A stretch of 22,255 bases of DNA from Saccoglossus kowalevskii (GCF_000003605.2 NW_003124894.1:882250-904504), one strand, 5' to 3'; positions 10,001 to 22,255 are shown, counted from the stretch's first letter. The notes: generated by a model from the sequence alone, not told the origin. Numbers and translations: made by a program.

Positions 10001-12163
10001 CGTCGCACTGTCGTACGTAGTGAAGCTGTGCACATATTTATATATATGAGAGAACGCCCCCTGTTTGGCTGAATTCTATGTATTTATTTTCTCCTATGTC
10101 ATAACCGCCCGCCCTAATAGATATTTTTATTTAAATAACCAATAGGAAATGTGCACAGCGAAATACAGTCACTGGGGAGGATCAATAGAATCGTATGCCA
10201 GATTCGAAATAGCTACAATTATCATTTAAACAGCATCGCGAACCTATCAAGCCAATGAGCTGTATAATGAAACACGGCGACTGTTTCGACGCAAGGCTTC
10301 ACCCATCTTCAAACTCAGACCATCGTAGTTCATTCATGATTTAGATGTTATGCCGTCTTTTACGACATGGCTCAGATTTGCTGGGATTTCGAGTAGGTTT
10401 TCCTTCTCCTCGAGAACACGTCCCGGGAGCAAATAAACGCGAATGTTGAAAAAGATTGATGAAGGGGAAAATTAAGGATTCAGAGCGTATTTAAGATACG
10501 CGGCGCCGAATCCATTTAATTTGGTTGTATATTGGATGCTTATGCCAATGCGTTAATTTAACGTTGTTTTTGGAGAGGAAATGGGGTGGACTAAGTACGC
10601 GTGAATTCCGGGAATCGCACCAACTACATGCGAGCCGATGTCGCTATATTAATAGTCAATTAATAGTAATGAGAAGCGCCAGGAAAACAACAAAAAGGAG
10701 ATTAAGAAAACACATCTGTGAAGCAGATACATTTCTCGCCTATTTCATCAACCTCTGAACTAACAAATTTCTAACGAGACCTATTCACGTACGGTATTCC
10801 TCACCTAATAACTGACTATAGCCACACGTATGTAGCTAAATAACTCACTGCGGCAGGTTTGAACACAATTAGCGACAATCGCGTCAAAGCTGTGAATACA
10901 TCATAAATTGCATTGCCGTTAAACCTTGGAAAGTAGCCACAATACTACAATCACAAATTCCGTGTTAGAAGCACGAACGAACAAACATGTGTAAACGTTT
11001 TCAAATACAGTATGATACGTCTGTTTCACAATAACAAGTATAGCAATAGCCTACGTGTGTCTGGGGTGTAATCAGTGACACAGAACAAAAAAACGATCTC
11101 ATTAACTAAACTATTATTTTGTAGTATGCTACACTAAAACCTGACACGGCAACATCATTACGTCTAGGCAGTGCAATGTGTAATCATCCTTTAGACGTAA
11201 ACCCCATTGAAAACATTGAAAGTATCGATGTAGCTTAACATCTAATTCATCCAATTTCATCTACCGCATCATTTTAATCAAGACACCATTAAACGACGAG
11301 GTTAATGTGGTAATATTGAGTCTTTCATAACAACGGTTTATATCAGATTCTATCGAGGCATTGGTAAGTTTAACGTTGGTTTCAAATGGAATTGATCATC
11401 GAAGGCAGTGTGTGCTATAATACTATTAGATACGGATTCTGAACTGGACAGAATAAAGGCGGGCTATATTTAGAAGGTTTGCAATTAAACTTAAACCTTT
11501 TTAATCATTTATTATTAACGACAGACGTTTTGTTTTATAGATTAGACACGTGTTTTTGATTCAGAATTAACCTATGAAACACAAATATTTCTAAAGAAAA
11601 TAACCATTGCCACTTATATTTTTTTATTATTAAGTTATTTAAAAAAAAGATGACAAGATTTCTGAATCAGTCTTCATCTTTGTAATCAATAGTGATGATA
11701 AAACACACAATAATAAATACATCATCCTTTCTCCTAGCTGTACGTCAAATGACAATACTTATTACTCATTTCAAGTAACCCATTTTAAACATAATATTAT
11801 CAAACATATTTATTGTCACTCTCTACTGTCATAGTCAGTGATGTCAAGACAATTGGACTGCACACATTTGAAATATATGGGTTTTTTTGGTCCTTGGTGT
11901 TCTGTGTCCTCTTTTACTTTAACACTCAAATATGGAAACTTCATTTGTAATTATTTTTATTTAAATTTTATCAAATATTTACAACTCTTACAGACTCTTC
12001 CAAACATGTTGATTCGTATGCTACGACTACATTTGAATATCGAAACCCCAGATATACAAATAAACAAAAGATAGAAAGAATATTTAACGTTTTCACTAGC
12101 AGCCTACAGAGAAAGATGAACATTTAACATTATCATGTTGATAGCAAATACCACGGACACCAC
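7085..12163. other. long gene-free stretch
   Basis: About 5 kb with no supportable gene on either strand. The short open frames (for example 8285-8542 and 9375-9594 on the minus strand, 9809-10072 on the plus) show no recognisable domain, signal peptide or splice context. Local structure: small hairpins at 7629-7645 and 7726-7748, a CT-rich run at about 9488-9515, an A-rich run near 9755-9785, and a 9-bp inverted repeat at 11158-11166 / 11192-11200. Confidence 0.55.

Positions 12164-12193
<30 letters not shown>
12164..12193. repeat. (CAT)10 microsatellite
   Basis: Ten uninterrupted CAT units. No coding frame extends through it, so it is treated as an ordinary trinucleotide repeat. Confidence 0.95.
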
Positions 12194-12194
<1 letters not shown>

Positions 12195-15100
12195 GCGCAT
12201 ATACGTCACAGCGCTGCTTTGCTTCCCGCTTACGATAATGGAAGTAGTAATTATTTACGTAAAGAATGGAGTGTGTTTCCTGATACATTTGAAATCTACT
12301 GATTTCACGCATGGGAACATTTTGTCCATCATTGCTTATCTTAGCTAAACAATTCACATTGATCACAGTCAGTTATTACAGTTTCACCTCAGGGAAATCC
12401 AGCAAATGTTCTTCAGCGGTATTTAGAAACCTTTATTACCATAACTTCACTATTTAATACTTCTCTATTAACTCTACTGAGTTTAATGTAGTTGCATCTT
12501 TCTTAACCGTGTGTTCAGGAAAGCTTTCCATGTTCGACAATTCTTGATTTAATGTCACTTATGTGATGTTATTTGACTATTTTCTGCTTTTGTAATTAAT
12601 TATTTTATTCTTCTATCATGCGCACGTGTAAAAAGCGCAATATAGGTAAAAGAAATATTATATTAGCAAGTATTATATGCCACATTCTTTACTTAATTGG
12701 TGTTGTTATATAACGGTTGAACTGAATATTATGTTAACGTTTTTGCTATATGTTTCCAAAATATACTTTGCTAATTTTGAACCAAATGGACATAAATTTT
12801 CATATCTCGATTATAATTTTCAAAAACAAAATATGGACAAATTATGGTTTATTTTGTTGGTGGCGAAATAGGTTAACTTTAAATTGATGTTCCAAAAATT
12901 AATGAAGTCAGTTAAAGTTATTTCATTTCGAAGATGTTTACACACAAAGAGTAACATATTTACATATAGTATTCATTTTTTGTCTGTAATTACGCATTCA
13001 CACAAACAAGCATTCTAAACGTGAAGAAATTCCAATCTGTGTTTAGTTTAATTTTGAAATATCAATAATAAACTAATAGTTACAAAAATGGTGTTCAAAA
13101 TTCAGTTTTAATGATTCGTAATTCAAATGCGTAAAAAGAAATCTAAGTCATTGGGTTGTCGTTATTGTCTCGGAGTCAATACAGATATGTATGTACTGTC
13201 AAAGTGGAAATAACAAGCGTTGATCATTTACAAGTATCGTATACCAAAATTTACAAGTAACACTTGTGCATCTAATTGGGTTTGTTGCATTTGTGTCGAT
13301 TTCACTTAGTTTAAAAGCTTACCAATAAATATAGCTGGAAAGATTTATTGATGAAAAAAGTTGGATTTAACAATTGCAGTTTGCAGTTATGTCTTTCTAA
13401 ATTCAATTTTCAAAGACAATATTTGACAATGTACAAAACGCAAACAAGTGTTAGATCTGAAAACGCAAATTAACCAACTGGCAACAAGCATCGTGAAACT
13501 TGTCAGTTACAGTAAAATGATGGCACCAGTGGAATACTCCCTACAAGCCATCATGACGTCCAGGAAACGAAAACATTAATCGACAAAAGGAAAGAAGGAA
13601 ATGAAGATATTTCAAATTCTTAGTTTGTAAATCTTCATTATTCATGCATTTTATAACCACCGCAAGTTACAAGCAAATTTGCTAGTAAGTCAGTACTATT
13701 GCTACAGACATGCATGAATAATTTCCGTCAGCAGGGTGGAACTCGCCGTGGAAGAAAACAGTATTTTTTAGGAGTAAACCACACTACAGATTTTTGAAAA
13801 TCGACTATCACAATCTGTACGTCATTTTGTGTGTTACTGTTAAACAATATAAAAATAATCATCTGTTCCACACGTATGAAACAATTTCCCGGTCTTTATT
13901 TCTGCTATTACAATTTTATCATGAAATTTCTACAAACTGTTTTTTTTCATACATAGGCATTGCACGTAAGTCAAATGGAATATTACGAACACAATTCCGT
14001 GCAAAGGTTTGTAGACAAGATGGATAACACTCGGGGGTAATACTTGTCAAGATGACAGACACACGATCATTTCACTGTTTATAGCCTGCCCTGCGAGCTG
14101 GCCATTCTATGAAAAAAAAATATCGAATACAAATTTTGTGCAGTAAGATTTCTTGTATATAATCATACATTATCAACGCACTGGTTCATCATTTTGTGCA
14201 CAACTTCGTCGGCGCCACATGCAAAGTACTGGACTCTTGCCTGAAAGCAACATTGCTAACTGACACGTTTGCTCGCTAACGCACTGCATTGGTATTCGAT
14301 CATTATGTGCGGTGGCACGATATTCATGTGTGTACTTAGTGATTCAAACGATCTACGTCTGCGGCAAACAACACGATTTATTCGACGATTCTTGGCCTGC
14401 ATCTCAGTAACAACTTGTCATTGTAGTGACCATGACACCATTTGTAATAATACCATACACCTACGTTACTGTACCAATATCTGGACGGTTGTTAAACATG
14501 CTTCGCTTGGTTTATTTAAACATCAAATGATATCAATGCGTGGTAAAATTCATGGTGTTAAGGACAATAACAGACACGGTAATTGCTTGGTACAAATCTA
14601 TTAAGTATCTTAATCTGCATACTAATTAATGTCACTCAAGAATAAAGTCTTGTTCTACTGGTATCAGACACTCACAATTTTAAAAGTCGTCTATCATAGT
14701 TACTGCAAACCATACTATTTTTGTTGGCCTACGTTGCCTGGACAACGTTACACGAGTTGATGTACTGCGACTGAATATCTTTTTTAAATTGATAAAAAAA
14801 GAACTGAGCACATGTGCCCATATTAGCTTGAACATTGAGTGATGCAGCATAATCTGAGCCCAGCAATATGTATCTTTCGCGTATTTAATCAGTGCAGTGT
14901 AGATAATGTTTATTTGTTATTTCATTAACAAAAATAATATATTGTGGAAAACAAATGCATATATAGGTAGAAGAGATATAAACCATCGTCTACAATGCAC
15001 ACAATGTCTAAACTCTGAGACTGCTGCTTATACCAGGGGTATACGTAACCGCAAAAGAAGCAAGACCGATTTGTCGGTATATTCAGTCACATTTACTGTG

Positions 15101-18100
15101 AACGAAAAAAGCAATCGAACCAGCAGTATTGTGATTCAGCTATGCATGTTTTACTAACAACTTAGAAATATTGCTACCATAACAGAGTGTTACATTTGAA
15201 CTATCAATATAGCCGTTTTGTTAGCAAAACAGTGAGCTATTTTGCAATACTGTTGTAATTCTACGGCTGGATTGCTTTTTCGTTCACAGTAATTTGAAGA
15301 CTTTGCGACCGTCGTGTATTTTAGATATTTCAGAATAAAACAAATGTTCAAACTATGATAACTACAGAATTGTGTTATGTAACGTGACGTTTTCAACAGT
15401 TATTATAGCGGAATGCTTGGTTTGTTTTTAAATACATGTCCAAGACAATTTCAGATGTGATAACAGTTTTTTTTCTCCATATTGCAAATGTATTCTGAAG
15501 GGTAATTTTTCGCATGAAGACTTTTATCGGAGAAAAAACACATCTGACAAACTATTAAAATCTTATAAAGCAGACGTTTTCCACATACAAACATTTACTG
15601 ATACAGTTTCACCGTCAGAATAACAAAACGAGAATCCTATCTTTTAAAGGACAATTTTTTTTTACATTGAGAATAGAGCGATTGAACCGAGAAACAAAAG
15701 GTCACTTTTCCATTTTTTACATTAATGACATATACACAGACAGGAAATTGCATTGAAGGAGAAACTGAAATTACACAGTATGGATAATGCAGTGTTTGGG
15801 TATTCACTGCGTTACCTTCTGACCCTGGTCAATCGACCGCGTTGCTAGATAAGGTATTTCATTTCTGGGAAATGGTTGAAACAATCAAACTAATCCGAAA
15901 CCTTTTGTCCTACAAACCTATGCCGGCTGGGTGAAATTTTGTATAACGCAACGAATGTTAAATATCTAAGATTGTTATACAGTAAACATCGGTCTTTGTA
16001 AATAAATGAAATTGACGCTCTTCTGTATTAATTATTCCTCATCTGCGCACGGATTAAATAAAATACTTTTAACCGAAGACTGAGATATAATTAAGCAATG
16101 CCTGACGGGGACATCCGATGTAGATGCAAAATATACCTTCCTGCTTAGAGTTTGCTAATTCCCCCTCTAAAAATAAACTTGAACTTCTTCATATTGTGAA
16201 GTCATGAAAGGGTCAGTGACGTACATCGATTGTACGTCTAGATAAATAATAGTACGCATAAAGAGAGGCCACGTCCTTGCGGCTTACGTCGAACGATTCC
16301 AACTTACGCTAAAAGCACCTAACTATTAGGAGATCCAGTGACAACAACTAGTTAATCTGTCATTGATTCCCTAGCCAGAAAATGGAAAAATAATGGAATG
16401 AAAGCATAATAATAGTTTCCTTTGACAGAATTCCCGCGTGTACATGTTTTTAACGCTGCAGGAGGTGACTGTGGATAACGACAGATATTTGACGAGCTTT
16501 CTATAAAAAAAAGAGTAATTTTAAATATTTCTTCTGTTTCATATGTCCGAACTGACAAATCGAATCGCATCGAATGCATAACTGGTAATGCTAAGTTCAC
16601 GTATGATAATGAGATTAAAAAAATATATTTTGAAATTCAACTGAAATGTACCAAAAATATATTTAAATATAATATAAACTACCATATTATAATGTCATAA
16701 TAAAAGAAAATAAATGAAGTGAAGTTAAATGCTAACATTACGTGACTTTCCGAAGACAGTCAATCACAGGTCGATTTTACCCGAGGTGTATTGCGCTGAT
16801 TTATTTCAGCAAAAACGTTCACATTTCTCAGTTAACAATAGTATATATTATCAAATATATAATTGTATACAAATTACATTTATCTAAATACGCAACTGTT
16901 ATTAAATCTCCATCATCATAACAGTACTCTTTGTAAAGCGCAGAAATTGGTCTATAATACAGTAAAATAACTGCACTGATGATCTCTAATGTTTTAATGG
17001 CTGAAACCTGAAATTAAAAGCCTAGTCGAAGAGTGGTTCAACTCTGCCTTTTAGCTGATGGATTTGACAATCTCAATGCGATTTATCTTGGACTTCTCTC
17101 GGGAGTCTGATGTAATATTTCTAACATTAGTTGTTGAAAGATATGTCATTTCGTACTCAAAGACGTGTTGACAGTAGTGAACTGCGCACCATGTTCGCGC
17201 ATGACATCAATGTACACACAATGCAAGTAAGTTGCGACATTTAATTGTTCTATATGTATACAATGAATTTATCCTCCGTCCTTTGTTATTTTTTTATAAC
17301 AGAAATAGACAGTTTTGTTGATTTTTTTTACAGACATAAGTGTCAAAGACCATAAAATCCGAATCAAGAAAAAGGGTCAAATAATATTACAATTCACAGC
17401 GGATGAGCATATCTTGTACTGACCTTGTCTATTTGGGCAATCCAATGAATAAATACATGAAATACGGCGATGCCAGTTCGTTGCAACTTGCGATATATTA
17501 TAACTGATTAGTACGTGTCTTCATGGAAATAAATAATTTATATAATTGTGAAAGTACTTTGACCAAGTATACAGACTAGTGCGACGCTGCAGATGAAAAT
17601 CGGGACGATACGGAGGATAATGGTTCACGAAATTACCAACACAGTCTCACTCACATACACACACTATGCTATCCCAATGTGTAGGGAATTACGTGTTTTT
17701 AGATGTATATACAAGTATATCATAGTAAACTTGGCAATGATTGATGAGATATTCTTTTGATCGGTCGAAAACGTCTGGATTTTATGGATTTTATTTAACC
17801 AATGTCACAACGCCCAGTAAGTACACGCAATGTGATTATAACGTAGTTCGAGGCTAAATAATGCCTCCCTGGTACTGAAACCGTTACCCCAACATGGACT
17901 GCGTAGCTCAAAATAATAAATCCTTTTTTAAAATATACAAATCTACTTTTTTTACTGGTTTATGTGTCTTATCACGTCTGATTACAGCCGGAAGTGTGCT
18001 TACACAATCGTCAAAATTATGCAAACAGTAAATCGTTTTCGCACCCATTGTGTAGCCACCATTGGGTGAGTTTAACGTAATCATAATATAAGGAATGTAA

Positions 18101-18660
18101 CCTCGTTGTAGCCGTGTGTAATACAATCATATGAGATTTGCTATTTGAATAATTAACTTCGGATAACAGAAGATTTACAATGTAAATGATGTCACAGTGT
18201 TTACAATTATTGCACCTATCGCATTACTTCGAAGTAGAAGTGAATCGTATTTTTAATTAATTTTAACTGAGGTACATGCAGCTAGATTTGGTTCTTTAAT
18301 TATTCCTTTCTTGTGCAGACAACCACATGATTGAGCAGCACATGCCTTAACATTTAAAAACCTGGAAAAAATCTTGAACGGGTGCGAATAAAAGAGATTC
18401 ATGACAAATCGAAACATTTACAAGAGTTTAGTTTGGGGCGTTTAAATGATTCTAGTGATACGTTGAAAAGAAATTGAATTATTTGTTGTTCACACAAATA
18501 AAAGTAAATTCTACCGATTATCATAAAATATACATTAATTTGAATATGGTTACATTTGATTATGTGCGATTGGAAATTGAAATGTAAACCTAATCTATAC
18601 TTTACATCATTTACAGTTTGCAATGACAGGAAATAAGCACATCATGTTACAAGAACACAT
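12194..18660. other. long gene-free stretch
   Basis: About 6.5 kb of AT-rich sequence without a supportable gene. The longest open frame, 14269-14604 on the plus strand (111 residues, Cys-rich), has no recognisable domain or splice context and is probably chance. Small structures: a 13-bp inverted repeat 13637-13649 / 13710-13722, ACGTTG...CAACGT at 14731-14748, a palindrome GACGTACA-TCGAT-TGTACGTC at 16218-16238, and ATTTACAATGTAAAT at 18173-18187. Confidence 0.55.
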
Positions 18661-18671
18661 TTACCGCATTT

Positions 18672-18741
18672 CCCCGGTCATAAGCCCAGGGGAATTAACA
18701 TGTAAAACCGACAAAAGTAAGGGATGGGCTTATATCCGAAG
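18672..18741. mobile_element. short inverted-repeat element (MITE remnant)
   Basis: CGGTCATAAGCCCA at 18675-18688 faces TGGGCTTATATCCG at 18725-18738, an imperfect inverted repeat matching at 12 of 14 positions with a 36-bp loop. The left arm lies within TTACCGCATTTCCCCGGTCATAAGCCC, a terminal style reminiscent of non-autonomous DNA transposons in animals. No target duplication was identified and the outer borders are uncertain. Confidence 0.35.
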
Positions 18742-20539
18742 ATTGTTTGCTTCAACATTGTAACATTGTAATGGGGAATACTACGTATATTGTTCTAAAG
18801 GGCGAAATAAGTCGTCATTGATTACACAACACTTATTTTAAACATAGGTTCGAACAATTATTGAATTGCAGATTAAAAGTTGTTCTGCCTTGACACATTT
18901 TTCAAGCAGACAAACAATCGATTCGTCAATATAGACACAACTGAAATTTATATTGTGTTGGTGAAGTCACAAATATTTGAGACTGTGGTATTTTTGTATA
19001 TTAAATTTTATAAATAATATAAACATATTTTGTTGTTGTAACTATCGAACAGCAATTTTGAAGCTAGATCTTTGCAATTGCTTTACATATTCAAATCTAT
19101 TAACACACTGTATTACAAAAGCGAAATAAATTCATCAAGCGTTTATATAACACCTACATGCAGTTCAATCCACAATCTGACAGAAGAACATTGAATTGTA
19201 ATATTAATATTTGATTTAGTTATGTCACAATTTCTTACTACGTAAGTTTATTAATGTCAATAATAGTATTAATCATAACACGATCCGATCTTCTTCAAAA
19301 CACATGCTTTACATCGAAAGTCTAAGAAAATGGAAACAATTTGAAAAACTCTATGTTTTAGGGTAGAGGTTATTGACTCAGGTGTTCTAATTTCACATGT
19401 TTAATCAATCAGTATCACTCAGCGTCAGATGCAATGGTCGTCCTGGATGCTGTCCAGACGTCATGACAGTTTTCAATTACTTGATATATTAGTAAAGAGT
19501 ATTGTAATACTGTCACCTAGTCATTATGGTATGATATTGTCTTAATCATTTTAACCTTTTAATATTTTCTTTTATTTTTAATTCTTTAATATTACGTGTT
19601 TTTTTTGCCAAGTTATGTCAGTAGAATGTTAAACACCATAATAAAGCCCAAACGGAAATATTCTTTCACCAGCGAGGATGTTGTCAAATGTTACTATTTA
19701 GCTGTTGGTCAAAATACGTTTAATGGTTTATGGTACATAAAACAAAATGGAAATGGTTGGTTATATTGCTACTGGCCATTCACACATACTATTAATACAT
19801 GACCTTTTATCTTTTGCGAGCTCACATTCTTGCCTACAGATATTTTGATTTTTCTATAAAAACACACTATAGAAATGCTATCTAATAGGAACTCTGAAAT
19901 ATGTTTTTACCATAAATGTTGTTGTCCAAAACCGTCTATCATTACGAGAAGTTTGTGTTCGTATCTCTCATTTTATGCATTACATATTCTGTGAATTTCT
20001 TATACAGGCAACCATGTTATGTGAGGTGTATTTTATTTGAAGATGATCTTTTCCAATTACAAATTGATATTATAAAGCTCGTATCTAACACAAACTGACA
20101 CTGTCTGAATTCTATGATCTAGCGTCAGATTTCTCTTGATTACCATGTCTGCTGTCTTGTGGTTCTTCTAAATACATTAAATATATATACACCCACATGT
20201 ACATGATGCCATATTGCACAGGGATTTCCAAAGTTCAATAAATAATGGCAAGTCCATAGTTCGTGTACTTATTGTGATATAATTAATCATTCTTTGTTGA
20301 CCTTTTGATCTCTCGGCAACATTATCTGAAAAATGTAAAATACAGCAGCGCGTTTTGCATTGGAGTATGATTAGTTAAACATTGGCGGGAACCTCTTGAG
20401 ACATTGCAGTGGAATAATTAGACATTTTTTTTACTGTAGCACTTCGAATGAATTATGTCTCAAATATTCATATATTTCTAAAGTTAGTTTGTCTTGCCAA
20501 TTTATATAAGCGTGATTGTTATCAGTTTTGATCCATTGA
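18742..20539. other. gene-free stretch
   Basis: AT-rich with no supportable gene. The open frames at 19596-19802 and 19916-20098 have no recognisable features. An E2F-like TTGGCGGGAA occurs near 20384. Confidence 0.55.
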
Positions 20540-20728
20540 TTGGGCAGATTCAACGAAGCAACCATGGTGCAATTATCAGTTTTTCATAATAACGCAATCT
20601 TTACAACAGATTTTCTAAATCATCAAGAGCACCGAGTGCTTCACCGAAAAACAACAGTCCTTAACCATTTAGGGAACCTTACAGATTTTACCCACAAGGA
20701 AATCCCAAGAACACTGGACAATAAATAG
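20540..20728 (+). pseudogene. Tc1/mariner-like transposase, catalytic-tail remnant
   Basis: The plus-strand frame contains HNNAIF, TTDFLNHQEHRVL, LNHLGNL and IPRTLDN. In this order they resemble the C-terminal block of Tc1-like transposases: the QDNA motif with the second Asp, a DFL helix, the EHLW motif with the third acidic residue, and a PRTLDEL-like end. Both catalytic acidic positions would be Asn here, and the spacing between them is about ten residues shorter than the DD34E norm, so this would be a dead copy. It reads opposite to the adjacent DNA-binding half (20738-21244). The similarity is judged by eye and is weaker than for the N-terminal half. Confidence 0.4.
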
Positions 20729-20737
20729 ATTCAATGT

Positions 20738-21244
20738 TCAATTTGCATTACTTGCATGTCTTTTAATTTCGACAACTTCTCGTTCTCTCTCGACATGACC
20801 CCAGACACGATCCCCGATGTGTTGATTATCGATTAGTTCCCAAGAAATCTAGTTTTTGTTTTCTGTCTGTTTCGATCGGATATCACTTCTCCAGTGATAC
20901 AAACTGATGTGTGATAGCCATGTGCATCACCATAAATAGTATTAATCATAACATTTGGAACCGTCTCCATAGTCCAGGCATTTTCGTTGCTATCAAGTGT
21001 AGTTCTTTTATAGTATATGATAGGTTTAGTTTCCTTGTACAATTAAATGTGCTGTGTGACATGATGACTCAACTTTAATCACTCTGTGGAACTGCCTTTT
21101 TCCGCTGTCTAAACTTCCAGTAGACGTCTGCTTCTGGCAAATTGTGCACACTGTGGATTTTGAAACACCAACTGCATTTGAAATCTCGGCGAATGATTTT
21201 CCATTTAGAAACAATTTTCAGGCAAATTCGTGTGGAGTTACCAT
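20738..21244 (-). pseudogene. Tc1/mariner-like transposase, N-terminal DNA-binding half
   Basis: From Met at 21244 the frame reads MVTPHEFA, a TGA stop (21218-21220), then KLFLNGKSFAEISNAVGVSK. That is a classic Tc1/mariner helix-turn-helix (leader helix, A-E-I-S, G-V-S-K-S-T-V), followed by the linker TGSLDSGKR and a second HTH start ending LIVQGN. A frameshift near 21030-21040 moves the continuation to the next frame: GYHTSVCITGEV, then ISDRNRQKTKTRF, like the G-x-x-V...IS-x-x-N-R region before the catalytic domain. After a further break, GDRVWGHVERE (about 20812-20780) resembles the DGR-x-VW segment. At least one nonsense mutation and two frame breaks make it a pseudogene. No catalytic Asp/Glu set survives on this strand. 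Confidence 0.7.
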
Positions 21245-21959
21245 CCAGGTAGGAGAACTAAGTGATTTCGCTGTGTGTGTAATAACATGTATTGGTAGTA
21301 CAGATAACAAATCACGCCAATGTTTATCTAAGCAAAATTGGGATAGCGATTATATCGTATTAACAAACATAGTACGTACTCGCATTCCTAATTTTCTGAT
21401 TGAACGAGACAACATGATTTACATGGCAACACATTACTATAAAAAACACTATCCAAAAATCTATATCCAAGCAACACATACCGTAATAAGTGTAATGTCG
21501 TAGCATGGTACATTTCAAACAGACGCCAGACTGCCAGCAGCCCATAAAGCATGCATGGGACAAAATAACAGTTTAGTGGTTGAAGTATTAAACACGAACT
21601 CCAACTTCGGTCATCGTATTTTCCATTATCTATATTCTATATCTCTGATGTGTAATGTATAACATAAAGCATGTTCTGACTCTATAATGCCAAAATCTGT
21701 AATCCAGTCATGTAACACAGGTCTGTAGCAAATTGAACATTTATTTAAATACAATAAAATGCATTTAGCAATAACGGTTTCTGTGACTATAAAAACAGTA
21801 GCAGATTAACAAACCAGACTCAAGAGTTCACATCTTTTCCAGGAAAGCCTTGAGTAACCTTCCAAACATCGTTTGTTGGACTAGATCCATAATTATTTCT
21901 AATTGTTTGAAACATGCATAGATACATAAGCAGTACATATGTTATACACTTTTTAATAT
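21245..21959. other. gene-free stretch
   Basis: No gene supported. A 119-codon plus-strand frame (21144-21503) overlaps the transposase remnant in antisense and is otherwise featureless. Terminal inverted repeats of the Tc1-like element were not identified by eye. Confidence 0.5.
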
Positions 21960-21970
21960 TTTATTTTATT
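21960..21970 (-). terminator. poly(A) signals of the right-edge segment
   Basis: Two overlapping AATAAA hexamers on the minus strand (21965-21970 and 21960-21965) lie about 45-50 nt after the stop codon at 22015-22017, as expected for the 3' end of a transcript. Confidence 0.4.
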
Positions 21971-22014
21971 GTACAAGACACTTCGCGATGAGCGTCTTTT
22001 GCGGTCAGTAATAT

Positions 22015-22185
22015 TTACGAACATTTTTGTTCACTATTGGCGATCCGTTCTGCTAGGATTGCCCTTAAAATCAATTTTGTGTTTCTGAGTGTGTGGTTTC
22101 CGTTGTTTTCACGTATTAATTCTTCTGTGATTGTTTTGGCTTGGCCTATTTCCCTCAATCTTGACAGGCAGGTCACACCATCACC
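22015..22185 (-). CDS. unidentified coding-like 3' segment, partial
   Basis: A 56-residue frame without its own start codon: GDGVTCLSRLREIGQ, then AKTITEELIRENNGN, then HTLRNTKLILRAILAER and a short tail to TAA. Its composition, a charged and aliphatic helical pattern, is protein-like. The same frame is also open from the window edge to 22189 (YPVFGCYYGND, then RPFFLQILPNN), interrupted only by one TAG at 22186-22188. Either the segment is the last exon, entered through the AG of that TAG, or it is a decayed gene or transposon with one nonsense codon. The stronger-looking acceptor TTTTTTCTTCAG just upstream would lead into stops in all frames. I do not recognise the family. Confidence 0.4.
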   Translation of the reverse strand, partial: GDGVTCLSRLREIGQAKTITEELIRENNGNHTLRNTKLILRAILAERIANSEQKCS

Positions 22186-22255
22186 CTAGTTATTAGGTAA
22201 AATCTGAAGAAAAAATGGTCTATCGTTGCCATAGTAACAGCCAAAAACTGGATAG

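Noticed and set aside
14269-14604. 111-residue plus-strand open frame
   Set aside because: The longest frame in the gene-free region, but with no recognisable domain, signal peptide or splice context. This length is expected by chance in 22 kb read in six frames.
21144-21503. 119-residue plus-strand open frame
   Set aside because: Its first part is antisense to the Tc1-like helix-turn-helix region and the rest shows no domain. The minus-strand reading has real motif support.
1-22255. tRNA, rRNA, CRISPR or other RNA genes
   Set aside because: Scanning by eye for tRNA B-box-like sequences, rRNA-like blocks and regularly spaced direct repeats on both strands gave no credible hit. A covariance-model search was not possible here.

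Overview
The window looks like nuclear DNA of an invertebrate animal. It is AT-rich, CpG is not strongly depleted, and coding density is very low. It has spliceosomal introns with GT/AG borders, microsatellites and decayed DNA transposons. There are no bacterial-style operons, and I saw no rRNA, tRNA or CRISPR. The species cannot be fixed from the sequence. The one convincing gene encodes a multi-copy amidated neuropeptide precursor, which fits a bilaterian marine invertebrate such as a lophotrochozoan or ambulacrarian.

The centrepiece is a minus-strand, two-coding-exon gene. Exon 1 (5123-5240) encodes a clear signal peptide. Exon 2 (3564-3913) encodes ten short peptides, each ending in an amidation glycine. 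Nine are followed by a dibasic cleavage site and the tenth by the stop codon. A phase-1 intron of about 1.2 kb (3914-5122) joins the exons in frame into a 155-residue prepropeptide. Eight of the ten peptides share the core Q-[F/Y]-[I/V/Y]-S-amide, for example DPQYIS-amide and DPQFIS-amide. The two N-terminal copies carry the same core as QFLS but run on into NGYP-amide and AGYGFA-amide. I do not recognise this as a named neuropeptide family; it is the best candidate here for something undescribed. A further acceptor just upstream of the start codon suggests a non-coding first exon farther right. A CpG-rich patch near 6900 with a consensus donor is a possible but unproven location.

The rest is mostly gene-poor. 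At the left are a 157-bp element with 33-bp terminal inverted repeats (877-1033) and a CpG-rich patch (about 1120-1640) that may be promoter-like. From 7.1 to 18.6 kb I found only microsatellites and small palindromes. Near 18.7 kb is a short inverted-repeat element. Between 20.5 and 21.25 kb lies a wrecked Tc1/mariner-type transposase: its DNA-binding half reads on the minus strand and a catalytic-tail-like piece on the plus strand, as if part had been inverted. At the right edge a coding-like minus-strand segment (22015-22185) ends in a stop followed by two overlapping AATAAA signals. It is the tail of an unidentified gene or transposon entering from outside the window.
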